Below are positions 28,490 to 37,257 of a DNA stretch of 64,000 nucleotides, piece by piece. The position numbers and the translations under genes were made by a program. This DNA is from Pseudomonas vancouverensis (GTDB lineage: Bacteria > Pseudomonadota > Gammaproteobacteria > Pseudomonadales > Pseudomonadaceae). Under the pieces are notes generated by a model that was not told the origin of the DNA, searched no databases, and saw nothing but the letters and a program-made list of their open reading frames with translations. Within the stretch, counting starts at the first letter, position 1. The number at the start of each line of letters is the position of its first letter. The stretch is from assembly GCF_004348895.1 (NCBI RefSeq), contig NZ_RRZK01000019.1:179628-243627 (forward strand), given 5' to 3'.

Positions 28490-29767
28490 TCAGGTTTTGA
28501 TCAATCGCCCCAACCCATCCAGCAATCGCTGCAACGCGCCCTGATTGGTGCGCATCACCTTCAACCCTGCCTCCGCCATCCGCTGCGCATCGCGCGGCAG
28601 TTCGAACAGCCGCTGCACCGCCAGCGCCAGCCCTTCGGCATCTTCCACTTCCTGCAACGCCCCGGCATTGCGCATTTGCGCGGCGATCTCGAGGAAGTTG
28701 AACAGGTGCGGTCCGCTCAGCACAGGCTTGGCCAAAGCGGCCGGCTCCAGCAGGTTGTGCCCGCCATTGGCGACCAGGCTGCCACCGACAAACGCACTAT
28801 CGGCCAAGGCGTAGAGAAACAGCAACTCGCCCATGGTATCGCCCAAGAGCACGGAAGTGCCCGCGCCGACCGCATCACCGGTGGAACGACGAACCGTGGT
28901 GAACCCTTGCTGCTCGCACAGCGCGAAGACCGAATTGAATCGCTCCGGATGGCGCGGCACCAGAATCAGCAAGGCATCGGGATGACTGGCCAGCAAGCAC
29001 CGATGCGCCGCCAGCACCACTTCATCTTCGCCCTCGTGGGTACTGGCCGCGATCCACACCGGACGTTCCTGGGCCTGCCATTGCCCGCGAAGTTCAGCGG
29101 CGCGCTCGAGCAGTTGCGGGTCGATGGTCAGGTCGAACTTGATCGAGCCGGTCACCTCAACCGTTTCCGGGCGCGCGCCCAGATCGAGGAAACGCCCGGC
29201 CTCAGCTTCGGTCTGCACGGCAAACAGGCTCATTTCGGCGAGCATCGGTTGCGTCAGCTTGCGAAAGCGGCCATAGCCTTTCGCCGAGCGTTCGGACAAT
29301 CGCGCATTGGCCAACGCCACGGGAATACCGCGCCTGGCGCACTGATGAATATGGTTGGGCCACAGCTCCGTTTCCATGATCACGGCCAGCTTCGGCTGCA
29401 CGCGATCAAGGAAGCGCCTCGCCGCACAGGGCAAATCGTAAGGCAAGTAGCAGTGCTGGATACGCGGTTCATTGGCAAACAGCGCCGCGATGCGCTCAGA
29501 ACCGGTCGGGGTCATGCAGGTTACGGTAATCGGCAGCGCCGGATAGCGCTGCAGCAGGGCGCGGATCATCGGCGCTGCGGCAATGCTTTCGCCCACCGAC
29601 ACTGCGTGCACCCAGATACCGCCCGGCTTCATCGGTGGCATGCCATAGGAAAAGCGCTCGCCAACGCGCTTGGCATAGGCCGGCGCCTTGCGCGCGCGCA
29701 ACCAAAGCCGAATCGCTACCAGTGGCAGCCCCAGGTAAAACAGCGCGGTATAAAGAGTTCTATTCAT
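28490..29767 (-). CDS. waaA: 3-deoxy-D-manno-octulosonic acid (Kdo) transferase
   Basis: GT30 glycosyltransferase of 425 residues that adds Kdo to lipid IVA, the first step of core assembly, at the cytoplasmic face of the inner membrane. A hydrophobic N-terminal anchor (MNRTLYTALFYLGLPLVAI) is followed by the acceptor domain with GGIWVHAVSVGES and the METELWPN motif. The donor domain has VGGSLVANGGHNLLEPAALAKPV. The ATG is clear. It is separated from the main core cluster by 5-6 kb, and the LysR regulator lies 23 bp upstream on the same strand. Confidence 0.95.
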   Translation of the reverse strand: MNRTLYTALFYLGLPLVAIRLWLRARKAPAYAKRVGERFSYGMPPMKPGGIWVHAVSVGESIAAAPMIRALLQRYPALPITVTCMTPTGSERIAALFANEPRIQHCYLPYDLPCAARRFLDRVQPKLAVIMETELWPNHIHQCARRGIPVALANARLSERSAKGYGRFRKLTQPMLAEMSLFAVQTEAEAGRFLDLGARPETVEVTGSIKFDLTIDPQLLERAAELRGQWQAQERPVWIAASTHEGEDEVVLAAHRCLLASHPDALLILVPRHPERFNSVFALCEQQGFTTVRRSTGDAVGAGTSVLLGDTMGELLFLYALADSAFVGGSLVANGGHNLLEPAALAKPVLSGPHLFNFLEIAAQMRNAGALQEVEDAEGLALAVQRLFELPRDAQRMAEAGLKVMRTNQGALQRLLDGLGRLIKT

Positions 29768-29790
29768 GGCGGCGGAGTTTATCGGCTTTT

Positions 29791-30681
29791 TTAATCGATC
29801 GCCTGCAAGTGCACGGCAAAACGCTCGGCCAGCCAGCGCGCGGCCGGCCCCAGCGGTTCATCGCGACGCCAGACCAGCTCCACGACCAGCGCCGGCGGCG
29901 CCCATTCGCTGATCAGTTCGACCATCTGCTGCTGATAGGTCGGGTACTGCACCACGTGCCGTGGCAACCACGCCCAGCCAAGGCCGCGCACCAGCCATTC
30001 AGCCATCACGTAGAAACTGTCGGCGCGCCAGACTTGCGGGCTGGCCGGCTCGCTGCCGGGATAGAGGCTGGATTGCGTGGACATCAACAACTGACGATGC
30101 CGTGCCAGTTGCTGGCCATCGACCCGCTTCTGTTTCGCCAAGGGGTGATCGACGCCACAGACCGTGACCATTTCCACGCTGCCCAAGACGCGACGTTCCA
30201 GTGCCTCGGGGATCTGATCATGAAAGAACAGCAAGCCGAGATCAGCACGCCGTTCCACCAGCTTGCGAGCGACCTCGCCTTGCGCCGCGCTGGTCAGTTG
30301 CACTTCCACACTGGGAAATTTTTGCGACAGCGCTTCAAAGCTTTCAATGATCGGCTGATAAGGCATGGCTTCATCCTGCGCCACCCGCAACCGCGCCTCC
30401 TGCCCGCGCATCATCGCCAGTGCACGCCCGTTGAGCCGCTCGCACTGGCGGAGCACTTCTCGCGCTTCATCCAGCAAGGCGGTGCCGGCTTCGGTGAGGA
30501 TCGGTTGACGACCGCTGCTGCGGGCGAACAGGCTGACGCCCAGGTCTTCTTCCAGCAGGGCAATCGAACTGCTGACCGCCGATTGTGCCTTGCGCTGATC
30601 CCGCGCCACGGCAGAAAACGAGCGCTGCTCCGCTACGCTGACAAACAACCTCAGCTGCTCCAGATTCCACTGCATGCTCAT
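29791..30681 (-). CDS. LysR-family transcriptional regulator
   Basis: A 296-residue regulator with an N-terminal winged helix-turn-helix (about 5-63: LEQLRLFVSVAEQRSFSAVA and SAVSSSIALLEEDLGVSLF) and a C-terminal ligand-binding domain. I took the ATG giving MSMQWNLEQ; another ATG two codons further in is equally possible. It is divergent from a small multidrug-resistance pump across 103 bp, the classic arrangement for LysR control of a neighbour, so the pump is the likely target. The ligand is unknown. Confidence 0.88.
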   Translation of the reverse strand: MSMQWNLEQLRLFVSVAEQRSFSAVARDQRKAQSAVSSSIALLEEDLGVSLFARSSGRQPILTEAGTALLDEAREVLRQCERLNGRALAMMRGQEARLRVAQDEAMPYQPIIESFEALSQKFPSVEVQLTSAAQGEVARKLVERRADLGLLFFHDQIPEALERRVLGSVEMVTVCGVDHPLAKQKRVDGQQLARHRQLLMSTQSSLYPGSEPASPQVWRADSFYVMAEWLVRGLGWAWLPRHVVQYPTYQQQMVELISEWAPPALVVELVWRRDEPLGPAARWLAERFAVHLQAID

Positions 30682-30707
30682 TGCGCAACCCATCTCTAAA
30701 ACAGATA

Positions 30708-30722
30708 GGTAATGACTTTACC
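30708..30722. promoter_or_regulatory. candidate LysR operator
   Basis: Inverted pair GGTAA-N5-TTACC in the divergent LysR/SMR gap. The dyad is short; assignment rests mostly on position. Confidence 0.3.
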
Positions 30723-30784
30723 GCATCTGGAGAATCTCTAGAATGCCCAGCTCAGAAAGCAACACTTCACACGAGGATTGAACC

Positions 30785-31117
30785 ATGACCGCCTACTACT
30801 ACCTGGCCATAGCCATCTGCGCCGAAGTGATTGCCACCGTTTCGATGAAAGCCGTCAAAGGCCTCAGTACCCCGCTGCCATTGGTGCTGGTCATCCTCGG
30901 CTACGGCATTGCCTTCTGGATGCTCACCCTGGTGGTACGCAGCGTGCCGGTGGGGGTTGCCTACGCCGTGTGGGCCGGCATGGGCATCGTGATGGTCAGC
31001 GTGGCCGCGCTGTTCATCTATGGGCAGAAGCTGGATGTGCCGGCAATGCTGGGGATGGCGCTGATTGTGCTGGGTGTCGTCGTCATCCAGCTCTTCTCGA
31101 AAACTGCCGGACATTGA
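30785..31117 (+). CDS. small multidrug resistance (SMR) efflux protein
   Basis: A 110-residue inner-membrane protein with four helices. The conserved membrane glutamate is E14 in AICAEVIATVSMK, and the family motifs AYAVWAGMGIV and LGMALIVLGVVVI are present. SMR proteins act as antiparallel dimers exchanging protons for quaternary cations or guanidinium-type compounds; which sub-class this belongs to cannot be settled by eye. A GAGG ribosome site precedes the ATG. It is divergent from a LysR gene that probably controls it. Confidence 0.92.
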   Translation: MTAYYYLAIAICAEVIATVSMKAVKGLSTPLPLVLVILGYGIAFWMLTLVVRSVPVGVAYAVWAGMGIVMVSVAALFIYGQKLDVPAMLGMALIVLGVVVIQLFSKTAGH

Positions 31118-31201
31118 GACCTGGCTGGAGCCAGCATCCAGCAACAGTTCCTGTAGATGCCTTGTATACTGCGACCTTGTCTTGAACGCTGAGGTCGCCG
31201 C

Positions 31202-32377
31202 ATGCCATCCGTAATTTCCACCGACGTTCTGATTGTCGGCGCTGGTGTCGCCGGTCTCTGGCTGAATGCGCGCCTGCGCCGCCAAGGGTTTTCGACGGTG
31301 CTGGTGGAAAGTGCCAGCCTCGGCGGCGGGCAGAGCGTGAAATCCCAGGGCATCATCCACGGCGGCGCCAAATACGCGCTGCACGGTGCCCTGACCGGCG
31401 CCTCGGAGGCCATCGCCGACATGCCGCGCCGTTGGCGCGAAGCCATGAGCGGGAACGGCGAGCTCGACCTGTCTGGCGTGCGCCTGCTCTCCGAAGCGCA
31501 TTACCTGTGGTCCCCCGGCACCCTCGCCGGCAACCTCACCAGCTTCTTCGCCAGCAAGGCCGTGCGTGGCCGTGTCGATCAGGTCAAGGGCGAGCAACTG
31601 CCGCCAGCCCTGCAAGACAAGCGCTTCAAGGGCAAGGTCTATCGCCTGGCTGAGCTGGTCATCGATGTGCCGAGCCTGATCGAGCGCCTGGCTGACCTGG
31701 CAGGAGATGGCCTGCTTGCCGGGCAGAATATCCAACCGCTGCTGGAAGGTGGCGTGCTGGTCGGCCTGAAGGTGGATGAGCGCGAAATCCGCGCGCAACG
31801 CATCGTTCTCAGCGCCGGCGCCGGCACCGCGGCACTCCTTGAAACCCTGGGCCTGAGCCAGCCGGCCATGCAGCGCCGGCCACTGCACATGATCATCGCC
31901 AAGGGCCCGGGGCTCAAACCTCTGTACGCCCACTGCCTGGGCGGCGGCACCAAACCGCGCCTGACCGTGACCACCCACCCGGCCGCCGATGGCCAGTGGG
32001 TCTGGTACATGGGCGGTGATATTGCCGAAGCCGATGGCGTGGCCCGCGAGCCCGCCGAGCAAATCGCCACGGCACAAAAAGAACTCGGCCAATTGCTGCC
32101 GTGGATCGACCTGAGCACCGCGCAATGGGCCACCCTGCGCGTGGATCGCGCCGAGCCGCTGCAATCCGGTCTGGTACGTCCCGACAACGCCTTTGTCGCC
32201 GAGGAAGGTCGGCTGCTGGTGGGCTGGCCGACCAAACTGGCCTTGGCGCCTGACTTCGCCGACCGGGTCATCGCCAGCCTGAGTCGCGATGGCATCCAGC
32301 CAGGCCATCCGGCGCCGCTGCCGGAGTTGCCAAAACCTCCAATGGGCGTACCGGCCTGGGAGCAACTGCTGCCATGA
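31202..32377 (+). CDS. FAD-dependent oxidoreductase (DAO family)
   Basis: A 391-residue flavoprotein. The dinucleotide-binding motif GAGVAG occupies residues 13-18 of the N-terminal Rossmann fold, and the segment GGGQSVKSQGIIHGG resembles the substrate-side loop of glycerol-3-phosphate or D-amino-acid oxidase-type enzymes. No signal peptide is seen. Its end overlaps the aldo-keto reductase start by 4 nt (ATGA), so the two are translated together and may work in one pathway. The PAO1 orthologue in the same position (PA4991) has no assigned substrate to my knowledge. Confidence 0.82.
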   Translation: MPSVISTDVLIVGAGVAGLWLNARLRRQGFSTVLVESASLGGGQSVKSQGIIHGGAKYALHGALTGASEAIADMPRRWREAMSGNGELDLSGVRLLSEAHYLWSPGTLAGNLTSFFASKAVRGRVDQVKGEQLPPALQDKRFKGKVYRLAELVIDVPSLIERLADLAGDGLLAGQNIQPLLEGGVLVGLKVDEREIRAQRIVLSAGAGTAALLETLGLSQPAMQRRPLHMIIAKGPGLKPLYAHCLGGGTKPRLTVTTHPAADGQWVWYMGGDIAEADGVAREPAEQIATAQKELGQLLPWIDLSTAQWATLRVDRAEPLQSGLVRPDNAFVAEEGRLLVGWPTKLALAPDFADRVIASLSRDGIQPGHPAPLPELPKPPMGVPAWEQLLP

Positions 32378-33186
32378 GCCAACCGACCTTGCATGAACTG
32401 CATCGCCCACTGGGCAGCACCGGTCTCATGGTTTCGCCGCTGGGCCTGGGCACGGTCAAGCTGGGCCGTGATCAAGGCGTGAAGTACCCCAATGGCTTTC
32501 GGATTCCCGATGACGACGAAGCGCGGATGCTGCTCAAACTCACCCGCGACCTGGGCATCAACCTGATCGACACTGCCCCGGCCTATGGCCGCAGCGAAGA
32601 GCGCCTCGGGCCTCTGTTGCGCGGCCAGCGCCACGACTGGGTGATTGTCAGCAAGGTGGGCGAAGAGTTTGCCGACGGCCTGTCCCGTCACGATTTCAGC
32701 GCTGCCCACACGCGACTGTCGGTCGAGCGTAGTCTGCAACGCCTGGAAACAGACTTTATCGACCTGGTGTTGGTGCATTCCGACGGCAACGACCTGGCGA
32801 TCCTCAATGAATGTGAGGTTTACGCAACGCTTGCCGAGCTCAAGGCCGAAGGCAAGATTCGTGGCTTCGGTTTTTCCGGCAAAACCGTCGAGGGCGGCTT
32901 GAAGGCACTGGAGCAAGGCGACTGTGCCATGGTCACCTACAATCTGAACGAGCAAAACGAAAAAGCCGTGATTGACTATGCTGCTGTCCACGGCAAAGCC
33001 ATCCTGGTCAAAAAAGCCCTTGCCAGCGGTCATGTCTGCCTGAGTCCCGGCGTGGACCCGGTGCGCGCCAGTTTCGAGCTGTTGTTTGAACAACCGGGTG
33101 TTGCCAGTGCTATTGTCGGTACCATCAACCCGCTGCACCTTGCCCACAACGTCGCGACCGTTGCCCAGGTCCTACGTAGCCACTGA
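32374..33186 (+). CDS. aldo/keto reductase
   Basis: A 270-residue NADPH-type oxidoreductase with the AKR catalytic tetrad: D66 and Y71 in LIDTAPAYGRSE, K94 in VIVSKVG, and H135 in LVLVHSDG. The beginning (LHRPLGSTGLMVSPLGLGT) is the usual AKR first strand. It overlaps the upstream FAD oxidoreductase gene by 4 nt. The substrate is unknown. Confidence 0.9.
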   Translation: MSQPTLHELHRPLGSTGLMVSPLGLGTVKLGRDQGVKYPNGFRIPDDDEARMLLKLTRDLGINLIDTAPAYGRSEERLGPLLRGQRHDWVIVSKVGEEFADGLSRHDFSAAHTRLSVERSLQRLETDFIDLVLVHSDGNDLAILNECEVYATLAELKAEGKIRGFGFSGKTVEGGLKALEQGDCAMVTYNLNEQNEKAVIDYAAVHGKAILVKKALASGHVCLSPGVDPVRASFELLFEQPGVASAIVGTINPLHLAHNVATVAQVLRSH

Positions 33187-33217
33187 TGCCGCCCCGCGGC
33201 CTTAAGCAGGAGCCGAC

Positions 33218-34186
33218 ATGCCGCGTACGCTCATAAGAAAAAACCCGAGCAACTTCAAGACCCTGCCGTTATTCGTCGAAGCCACCCCCGAAGGCCTGAG
33301 TTATCAGAGCGTCGGCAGGGCGCTGAATTTTTCCCAGACCTTGCAACGTCGTCGGCCGGTGACGGTCGAGAACAGTGAACGGTTTTCCCTGGAGCTGGCC
33401 AACCTCGGCGTGTCGGTGCGACTGACCCTGCACTGGCAGAATCGCGACTATTGGGTGCTGGTCCGCCAGCGTCGGCAGGACCGGGGCGACGTGGTGCTCA
33501 AGCTGATTTCCGGCTATGTGCCGGCCCATGAATTGAACCTGCCGTTGCACACGGCAATTCAGGAAATCGCTGAAGAATGCCTGCTGGAAACACCGGAAGG
33601 CTGGCTGGGCGGACGATTCAATGACACCTGGTTGCCGGCCCCCTACTCGGCTGCGTTGCATTACCGCGAGGCCCTGCCGTTTCGTTTGACACCCCTTTCA
33701 GGCTCGGCGCGCCCGGTGCGTTGCGCCAACCTGATGTTGATCGAGCGGCCGCAGGCCTATGTACATGTGCCAACGGCTTCGCTGCAGTTGATCTACGACT
33801 TGCGTCTGGACGTCCCCAAGGAAGCCAAGCCCTTGAGCCTGTTCCATGTCGACGAACGCCTGGAAGGTGATCAACTCGTCGCCCGCCTCGATCGCAAACG
33901 CCCCGACCTTTACCTGATGCCCTTGCACGATGGACACCCTACGGCCGAGCTGTACACCTTGAAAAAGGACCAGCTGTACCCGGCGAGCACACGCGGGCTG
34001 TATCTGGCAGAAAGTTTTGCTCAACAGGAAGGTTGGCTGGTGAGGGATGAGCGAATTCGCTGGAAGGACTGGATGAGGCAGCAGGGGCTGACGCCGCCGG
34101 AGAAACATTCCGGTCTTGCGCGGTTACGCGGCAAGGCCAAGTTGTTATTGAAGAAGATGGTGCCGAGGAAAAAAGTCAGTTCCTGA
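33218..34186 (+). CDS. conserved protein with degenerate Nudix-like motif
   Basis: A 322-residue protein with no signal peptide or membrane segment. I do not know its function; a same-position gene exists in PAO1 (PA4993). In its first half, residues 99-120 read as a Nudix-like helix: G99, E105, then IQEIAEEC with E116, E119 and E120. The spacing between E105 and the REx2EE core is two residues longer than the Nudix consensus, so hydrolase activity is doubtful. The basic C terminus (KAKLLLKKMVPRKK) could bind RNA or membrane. An AGGAG site precedes the ATG. It lies 31 bp after the aldo-keto reductase, possibly in the same operon. Confidence 0.7.
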   Translation: MPRTLIRKNPSNFKTLPLFVEATPEGLSYQSVGRALNFSQTLQRRRPVTVENSERFSLELANLGVSVRLTLHWQNRDYWVLVRQRRQDRGDVVLKLISGYVPAHELNLPLHTAIQEIAEECLLETPEGWLGGRFNDTWLPAPYSAALHYREALPFRLTPLSGSARPVRCANLMLIERPQAYVHVPTASLQLIYDLRLDVPKEAKPLSLFHVDERLEGDQLVARLDRKRPDLYLMPLHDGHPTAELYTLKKDQLYPASTRGLYLAESFAQQEGWLVRDERIRWKDWMRQQGLTPPEKHSGLARLRGKAKLLLKKMVPRKKVSS

Positions 34187-34202
34187 GGACACACACAAAA
34201 CC

Positions 34203-34232
34203 TTGTAGGAGCGAGCAAGCTCGCTCCTACAA
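34203..34232. repeat. single REP palindrome, likely terminator
   Basis: A perfect 14-bp inverted repeat TTGTAGGAGCGAGC / GCTCGCTCCTACAA with a 2-nt centre. It lies between convergent genes. Confidence 0.85.
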
Positions 34233-34240
34233 AAGCTGTC

Positions 34241-35665
34241 TCACTCCGACTTGCGGATCTTCTCGACTATGGCCGTGGTCGAGCTGTTTTCCACCAGCCC
34301 CAACACTTTCACGGTGCCACCGTAGGCGCTGACGATATCCGCGCCGACCACCTGGTCGATCGAATAGTCGCCGCCCTTGACCAGCACATCCGGCTTGACC
34401 GCGCTCAGCAGGTTTTCCGGAGTACCCTCGGAGAAACTGATTACCCAGTCCACCGCACCCAGACCCGCCAGCACCGCCATGCGCCGGTCGACGCTGTTGA
34501 TCGGACGACCAGGGCCTTTCAGGCGGCTGACTGAAGCATCGTCGTTGATCGCGACGATCAGGCGATCGCCTTGGGCCCGGGCCTGCTCCAGATAGGTCAC
34601 GTGACCGGCATGCAGGATGTCGAAGCAACCATTGGTAAAGACAATGCGCTCGTTGTGCGCACGGGCGTCGTCAACGGCCAGTAGCAATTGTTCCAGACCC
34701 AGCACGCCACGTTCTGAACCTTCCTCGCGCTGAATCGCGCGACGCAGTTCCGGTGCACTGATGGCTGCAGTACCCAGTTTACCCACCACGATACCTGCGG
34801 CCAGGTTGGCCAGCGCCACCGCGTGGGGCAGTTCCTCGCCGGCAGCAATCGCCGCGGCCAGGGTAGAAATCACTGTGTCGCCGGCACCGGTCACGTCGAA
34901 CACTTCACGGGCACGGGCAGGCAGGTGCAACGCCGGGTGATCCGGACGCAACAAGGTCATGCCGTGTTCACCACGGGTCACCAGCAGCGCACCGAGGTCG
35001 AGGTCGTGCATCAACTGCGCGCCTTTGTTCACCAGTTCGTGCTCGTCGGCGCAACCACCGACGATGGTTTCGAATTCGCTGAGGTTTGGTGTGATCAGGC
35101 TCGCGCCACGGTAAATCGAGAAATCCTTGCCTTTCGGATCGGCCAGCACCGGAATGCCGCGGGCACGGGCAGCCTGGATCAGCGCCTGATGGTTTTTCAG
35201 TGCGCCTTTGCCGTAGTCGGACAGCACCAGCACCTTGATACCTTCGAGCAATTCGTCGACCTGCGCGGCCAACGCCAGGGCGTCGGTGGCGAACGGTTCT
35301 TCGAAGTCGATACGCAGCAGTTGCTGGTGACGACTCATGACCCGCAGCTTGACGATGGTCGGCTGGTGGGCAATACGCTGGAAAATGGCCCGCACGCCTG
35401 CGCCCTTGAGGCTGTTGACCAGGCTGTTGGCGGCTTCATCATCGCCGGTCACACCGACCAGCGAGGCCGGCGCGCCCAGGGCGGCAATGTTCAAGGCAAC
35501 GTTGGCGGCACCGCCCGGACGATCTTCAATGTGATCGACCTTGACCACCGGCACGGGCGCCTCAGGGGAAATCCGTGAGGTACCACCATGCCAGTAACGG
35601 TCGAGCATGACATCGCCGACCACCAAGACGGGGGCTTGATCGAATCGCGGCATGGACAACTTCAT
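34241..35665 (-). CDS. hldE: bifunctional heptose kinase/adenylyltransferase HldE
   Basis: Two-domain enzyme of 474 residues making ADP-heptose for the LPS inner core. The N-terminal ribokinase-like domain phosphorylates heptose-7-phosphate at C1 and has VVGDVMLDRYWHG and the anion-hole motif DVTGAGDTVIS. The C-terminal nucleotidyltransferase (from about residue 345) has TNGCFDILHAGHVTYLEQAR. I chose the ATG giving MKLSMPRF; one four codons in is also possible. It stands about 100 bp after the cysC/sulfotransferase pair on the same strand. Confidence 0.95.
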   Translation of the reverse strand: MKLSMPRFDQAPVLVVGDVMLDRYWHGGTSRISPEAPVPVVKVDHIEDRPGGAANVALNIAALGAPASLVGVTGDDEAANSLVNSLKGAGVRAIFQRIAHQPTIVKLRVMSRHQQLLRIDFEEPFATDALALAAQVDELLEGIKVLVLSDYGKGALKNHQALIQAARARGIPVLADPKGKDFSIYRGASLITPNLSEFETIVGGCADEHELVNKGAQLMHDLDLGALLVTRGEHGMTLLRPDHPALHLPARAREVFDVTGAGDTVISTLAAAIAAGEELPHAVALANLAAGIVVGKLGTAAISAPELRRAIQREEGSERGVLGLEQLLLAVDDARAHNERIVFTNGCFDILHAGHVTYLEQARAQGDRLIVAINDDASVSRLKGPGRPINSVDRRMAVLAGLGAVDWVISFSEGTPENLLSAVKPDVLVKGGDYSIDQVVGADIVSAYGGTVKVLGLVENSSTTAIVEKIRKSE

Positions 35666-35767
35666 GGAGCAACCCACATACAAAATGAACGAAGGCGCGA
35701 TATTAACACAGGGTTGGTGTCGGCTTGTGTGGTGGCTGCAACGGGATGATTCCTCAGGCTTTTCTGC

Positions 35768-36373
35768 TTATTTTTTGAGCAGCAAAGCCGCCAGGCGAAG
35801 ACAGGCATCCTCCATGTCGATGGCCTGTGTATCGATTTCGCACTCCGCCTGAAGCGGTGCTTCGTAGGGGCTGTCGATGCCGGTGAAATCCTTGATCCGT
35901 CCTTCCAGCGCTGCCCGGTACAGACCCTTTGGATCGCGCTGGGCGCAGACCTCGAACGGGGTGCTCACATACACCTCAATGAAATCACCCTCGCTGAACA
36001 ATTGCCGCGCCGCCTCGCGCTCGGCGCGGAACGGCGAGATCGTCGCGACGATCACGATCAGCCCCGCATCCACCATCAGACGCGCCACTTCGGCGGTGCG
36101 ACGGATGTTTTCCCGGCGACTGTCCGCCCCCATCCCGAGGTCTCGGCACAGCCCGGCACGCAGATTGTCACCATCAAGCACAAAGGTATGCAGCCCGAAC
36201 CGGTTGAGTTGCAACTCAAGCGCATTGGCCAGCGTCGACTTGCCTGCGCCTGACAATCCCGTGAGCCAGAGGCAGCGCGGCTTCTGCGCTTTGATGGCCG
36301 CGCGGTCGTTGCTGGACAGGAGTAACTCGTAAGGCCTGATCTGCAAGCCCGACATCGACACGACTTCATTCAT
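35768..36373 (-). CDS. cysC: adenylylsulfate (APS) kinase
   Basis: Phosphorylates APS to PAPS, the universal sulfate donor. The 201-residue protein has a P-loop GLSGAGKS (39-46), then FVLDGDNLRAGLCRDLG and ENIRRTAEVA (the APS-binding region) and ATISPFRAERE at the CysC active-site loop. It is a stand-alone kinase, not fused to the ATP-sulfurylase GTPase CysN. Its ATG overlaps the upstream sulfotransferase stop by 8 nt, so the two are coupled and PAPS is evidently made for that enzyme. An alternative ATG seven codons in (MSGLQ) would remove the overlap. Confidence 0.93.
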   Translation of the reverse strand: MNEVVSMSGLQIRPYELLLSSNDRAAIKAQKPRCLWLTGLSGAGKSTLANALELQLNRFGLHTFVLDGDNLRAGLCRDLGMGADSRRENIRRTAEVARLMVDAGLIVIVATISPFRAEREAARQLFSEGDFIEVYVSTPFEVCAQRDPKGLYRAALEGRIKDFTGIDSPYEAPLQAECEIDTQAIDMEDACLRLAALLLKK

Positions 36374-37070
36374 AGCCCAGCATCTCGTAATCACGCTGAT
36401 ACACACGGCGCACCAGACGTCGGGTGCGCATCGAGCAGAAGTCGCGCACCGGCTCCGAGTGACGTTGCTCCGTTCTATTCACATGAGGCAAGCCTGCCGA
36501 CAAGCCCAAACGCTGGCAAATCAGGCCGAAATCCCGCGCCAGATGCTCTTGATAACCGATGAAATCGAGGGCCAGACGCCCCATGGAGTCGGTGAGAAAA
36601 TCGGTTTGTGCGGCGAAATGCAGTTGCCGATGGATCGTCTCGGGGTGCAGCCAGCGACCGACGAAGTCATCAAAATCACGGTAGTGGCTGACCAATTGCT
36701 GCGCGGCATGATCACGCCGGCCCAAGGTGTTGCTCTTGAGAAAGGCGTAGGCCGAATAGGCTCTTTCCAGCGGGTCACGAACAAACGTGAATTTGAAACT
36801 GCCGGCAAACTGTGCGGGAAACTGCTGCTCGTACCAGTACAACGGCAGGTGCCCTGGTCGCCAGTCACCGAACATGGCTTCGCAGACACTGCTGCCAGCA
36901 CATTTGGGGACATGAATGAACAGACAGGAGCGCTGCTCGAAGAGTTTAGGGAAGACCACGCTGGCTGACATCGACTTGTCCACGACTTGCCGATCCACAA
37001 CCGACAAGCGCCCCAGCAAAAACGCACGCTGCGACTTCGGCAACAGCTTCCAGAGATAACGTTGCAACAT
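36366..37070 (-). CDS. PAPS-dependent sulfotransferase
   Basis: A 234-residue sulfotransferase. The 5'-phosphosulfate loop is IHVPKCAGSS (52-61) with K56, and the 3'-phosphate motif is FVRDPLERAYSAY (96-108) with R98 and S106. This form of the loop (HVPKCAGSS) belongs to carbohydrate sulfotransferases. There is no signal peptide, so it should act on a cytoplasmic, probably lipid-linked or core-oligosaccharide, acceptor. Position between msbA and hldE and coupling with cysC point to sulfation of a surface glycan. The acceptor is unknown; a capsule or O-antigen unit is also possible. Confidence 0.87.
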   Translation of the reverse strand: MLQRYLWKLLPKSQRAFLLGRLSVVDRQVVDKSMSASVVFPKLFEQRSCLFIHVPKCAGSSVCEAMFGDWRPGHLPLYWYEQQFPAQFAGSFKFTFVRDPLERAYSAYAFLKSNTLGRRDHAAQQLVSHYRDFDDFVGRWLHPETIHRQLHFAAQTDFLTDSMGRLALDFIGYQEHLARDFGLICQRLGLSAGLPHVNRTEQRHSEPVRDFCSMRTRRLVRRVYQRDYEMLGYE

Positions 37071-37195
37071 TGCAGCACCCGCGCAAAAGGGATGGCCCTT
37101 TCGATTGAAGTCAAAGTTCGTTCAGGAACCTTAACAAGCGCGTTGCCGAGTTTTATTCCGGTTTGGTCAAGACGTGTAAAGACCCGGATACAAAT

Positions 37196-37248
37196 CACCT
37201 GACGCATTGCACGTCAGGTGTTCACGAGGGCGAGCCAGGCTCACCCTC
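37196..37248 (-). terminator. tandem hairpins after msbA
   Basis: Two neighbouring stems: CACCTGACG / CGTCAGGTG with a 7-nt loop, and GAGGGCGAGCC / GGCTCACCCTC with one mismatch. They lie just past the msbA stop and before the sulfotransferase gene, and probably separate the two transcripts. U-runs are poor. Confidence 0.5.
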
Positions 37249-37257
37249 ATGACGATG

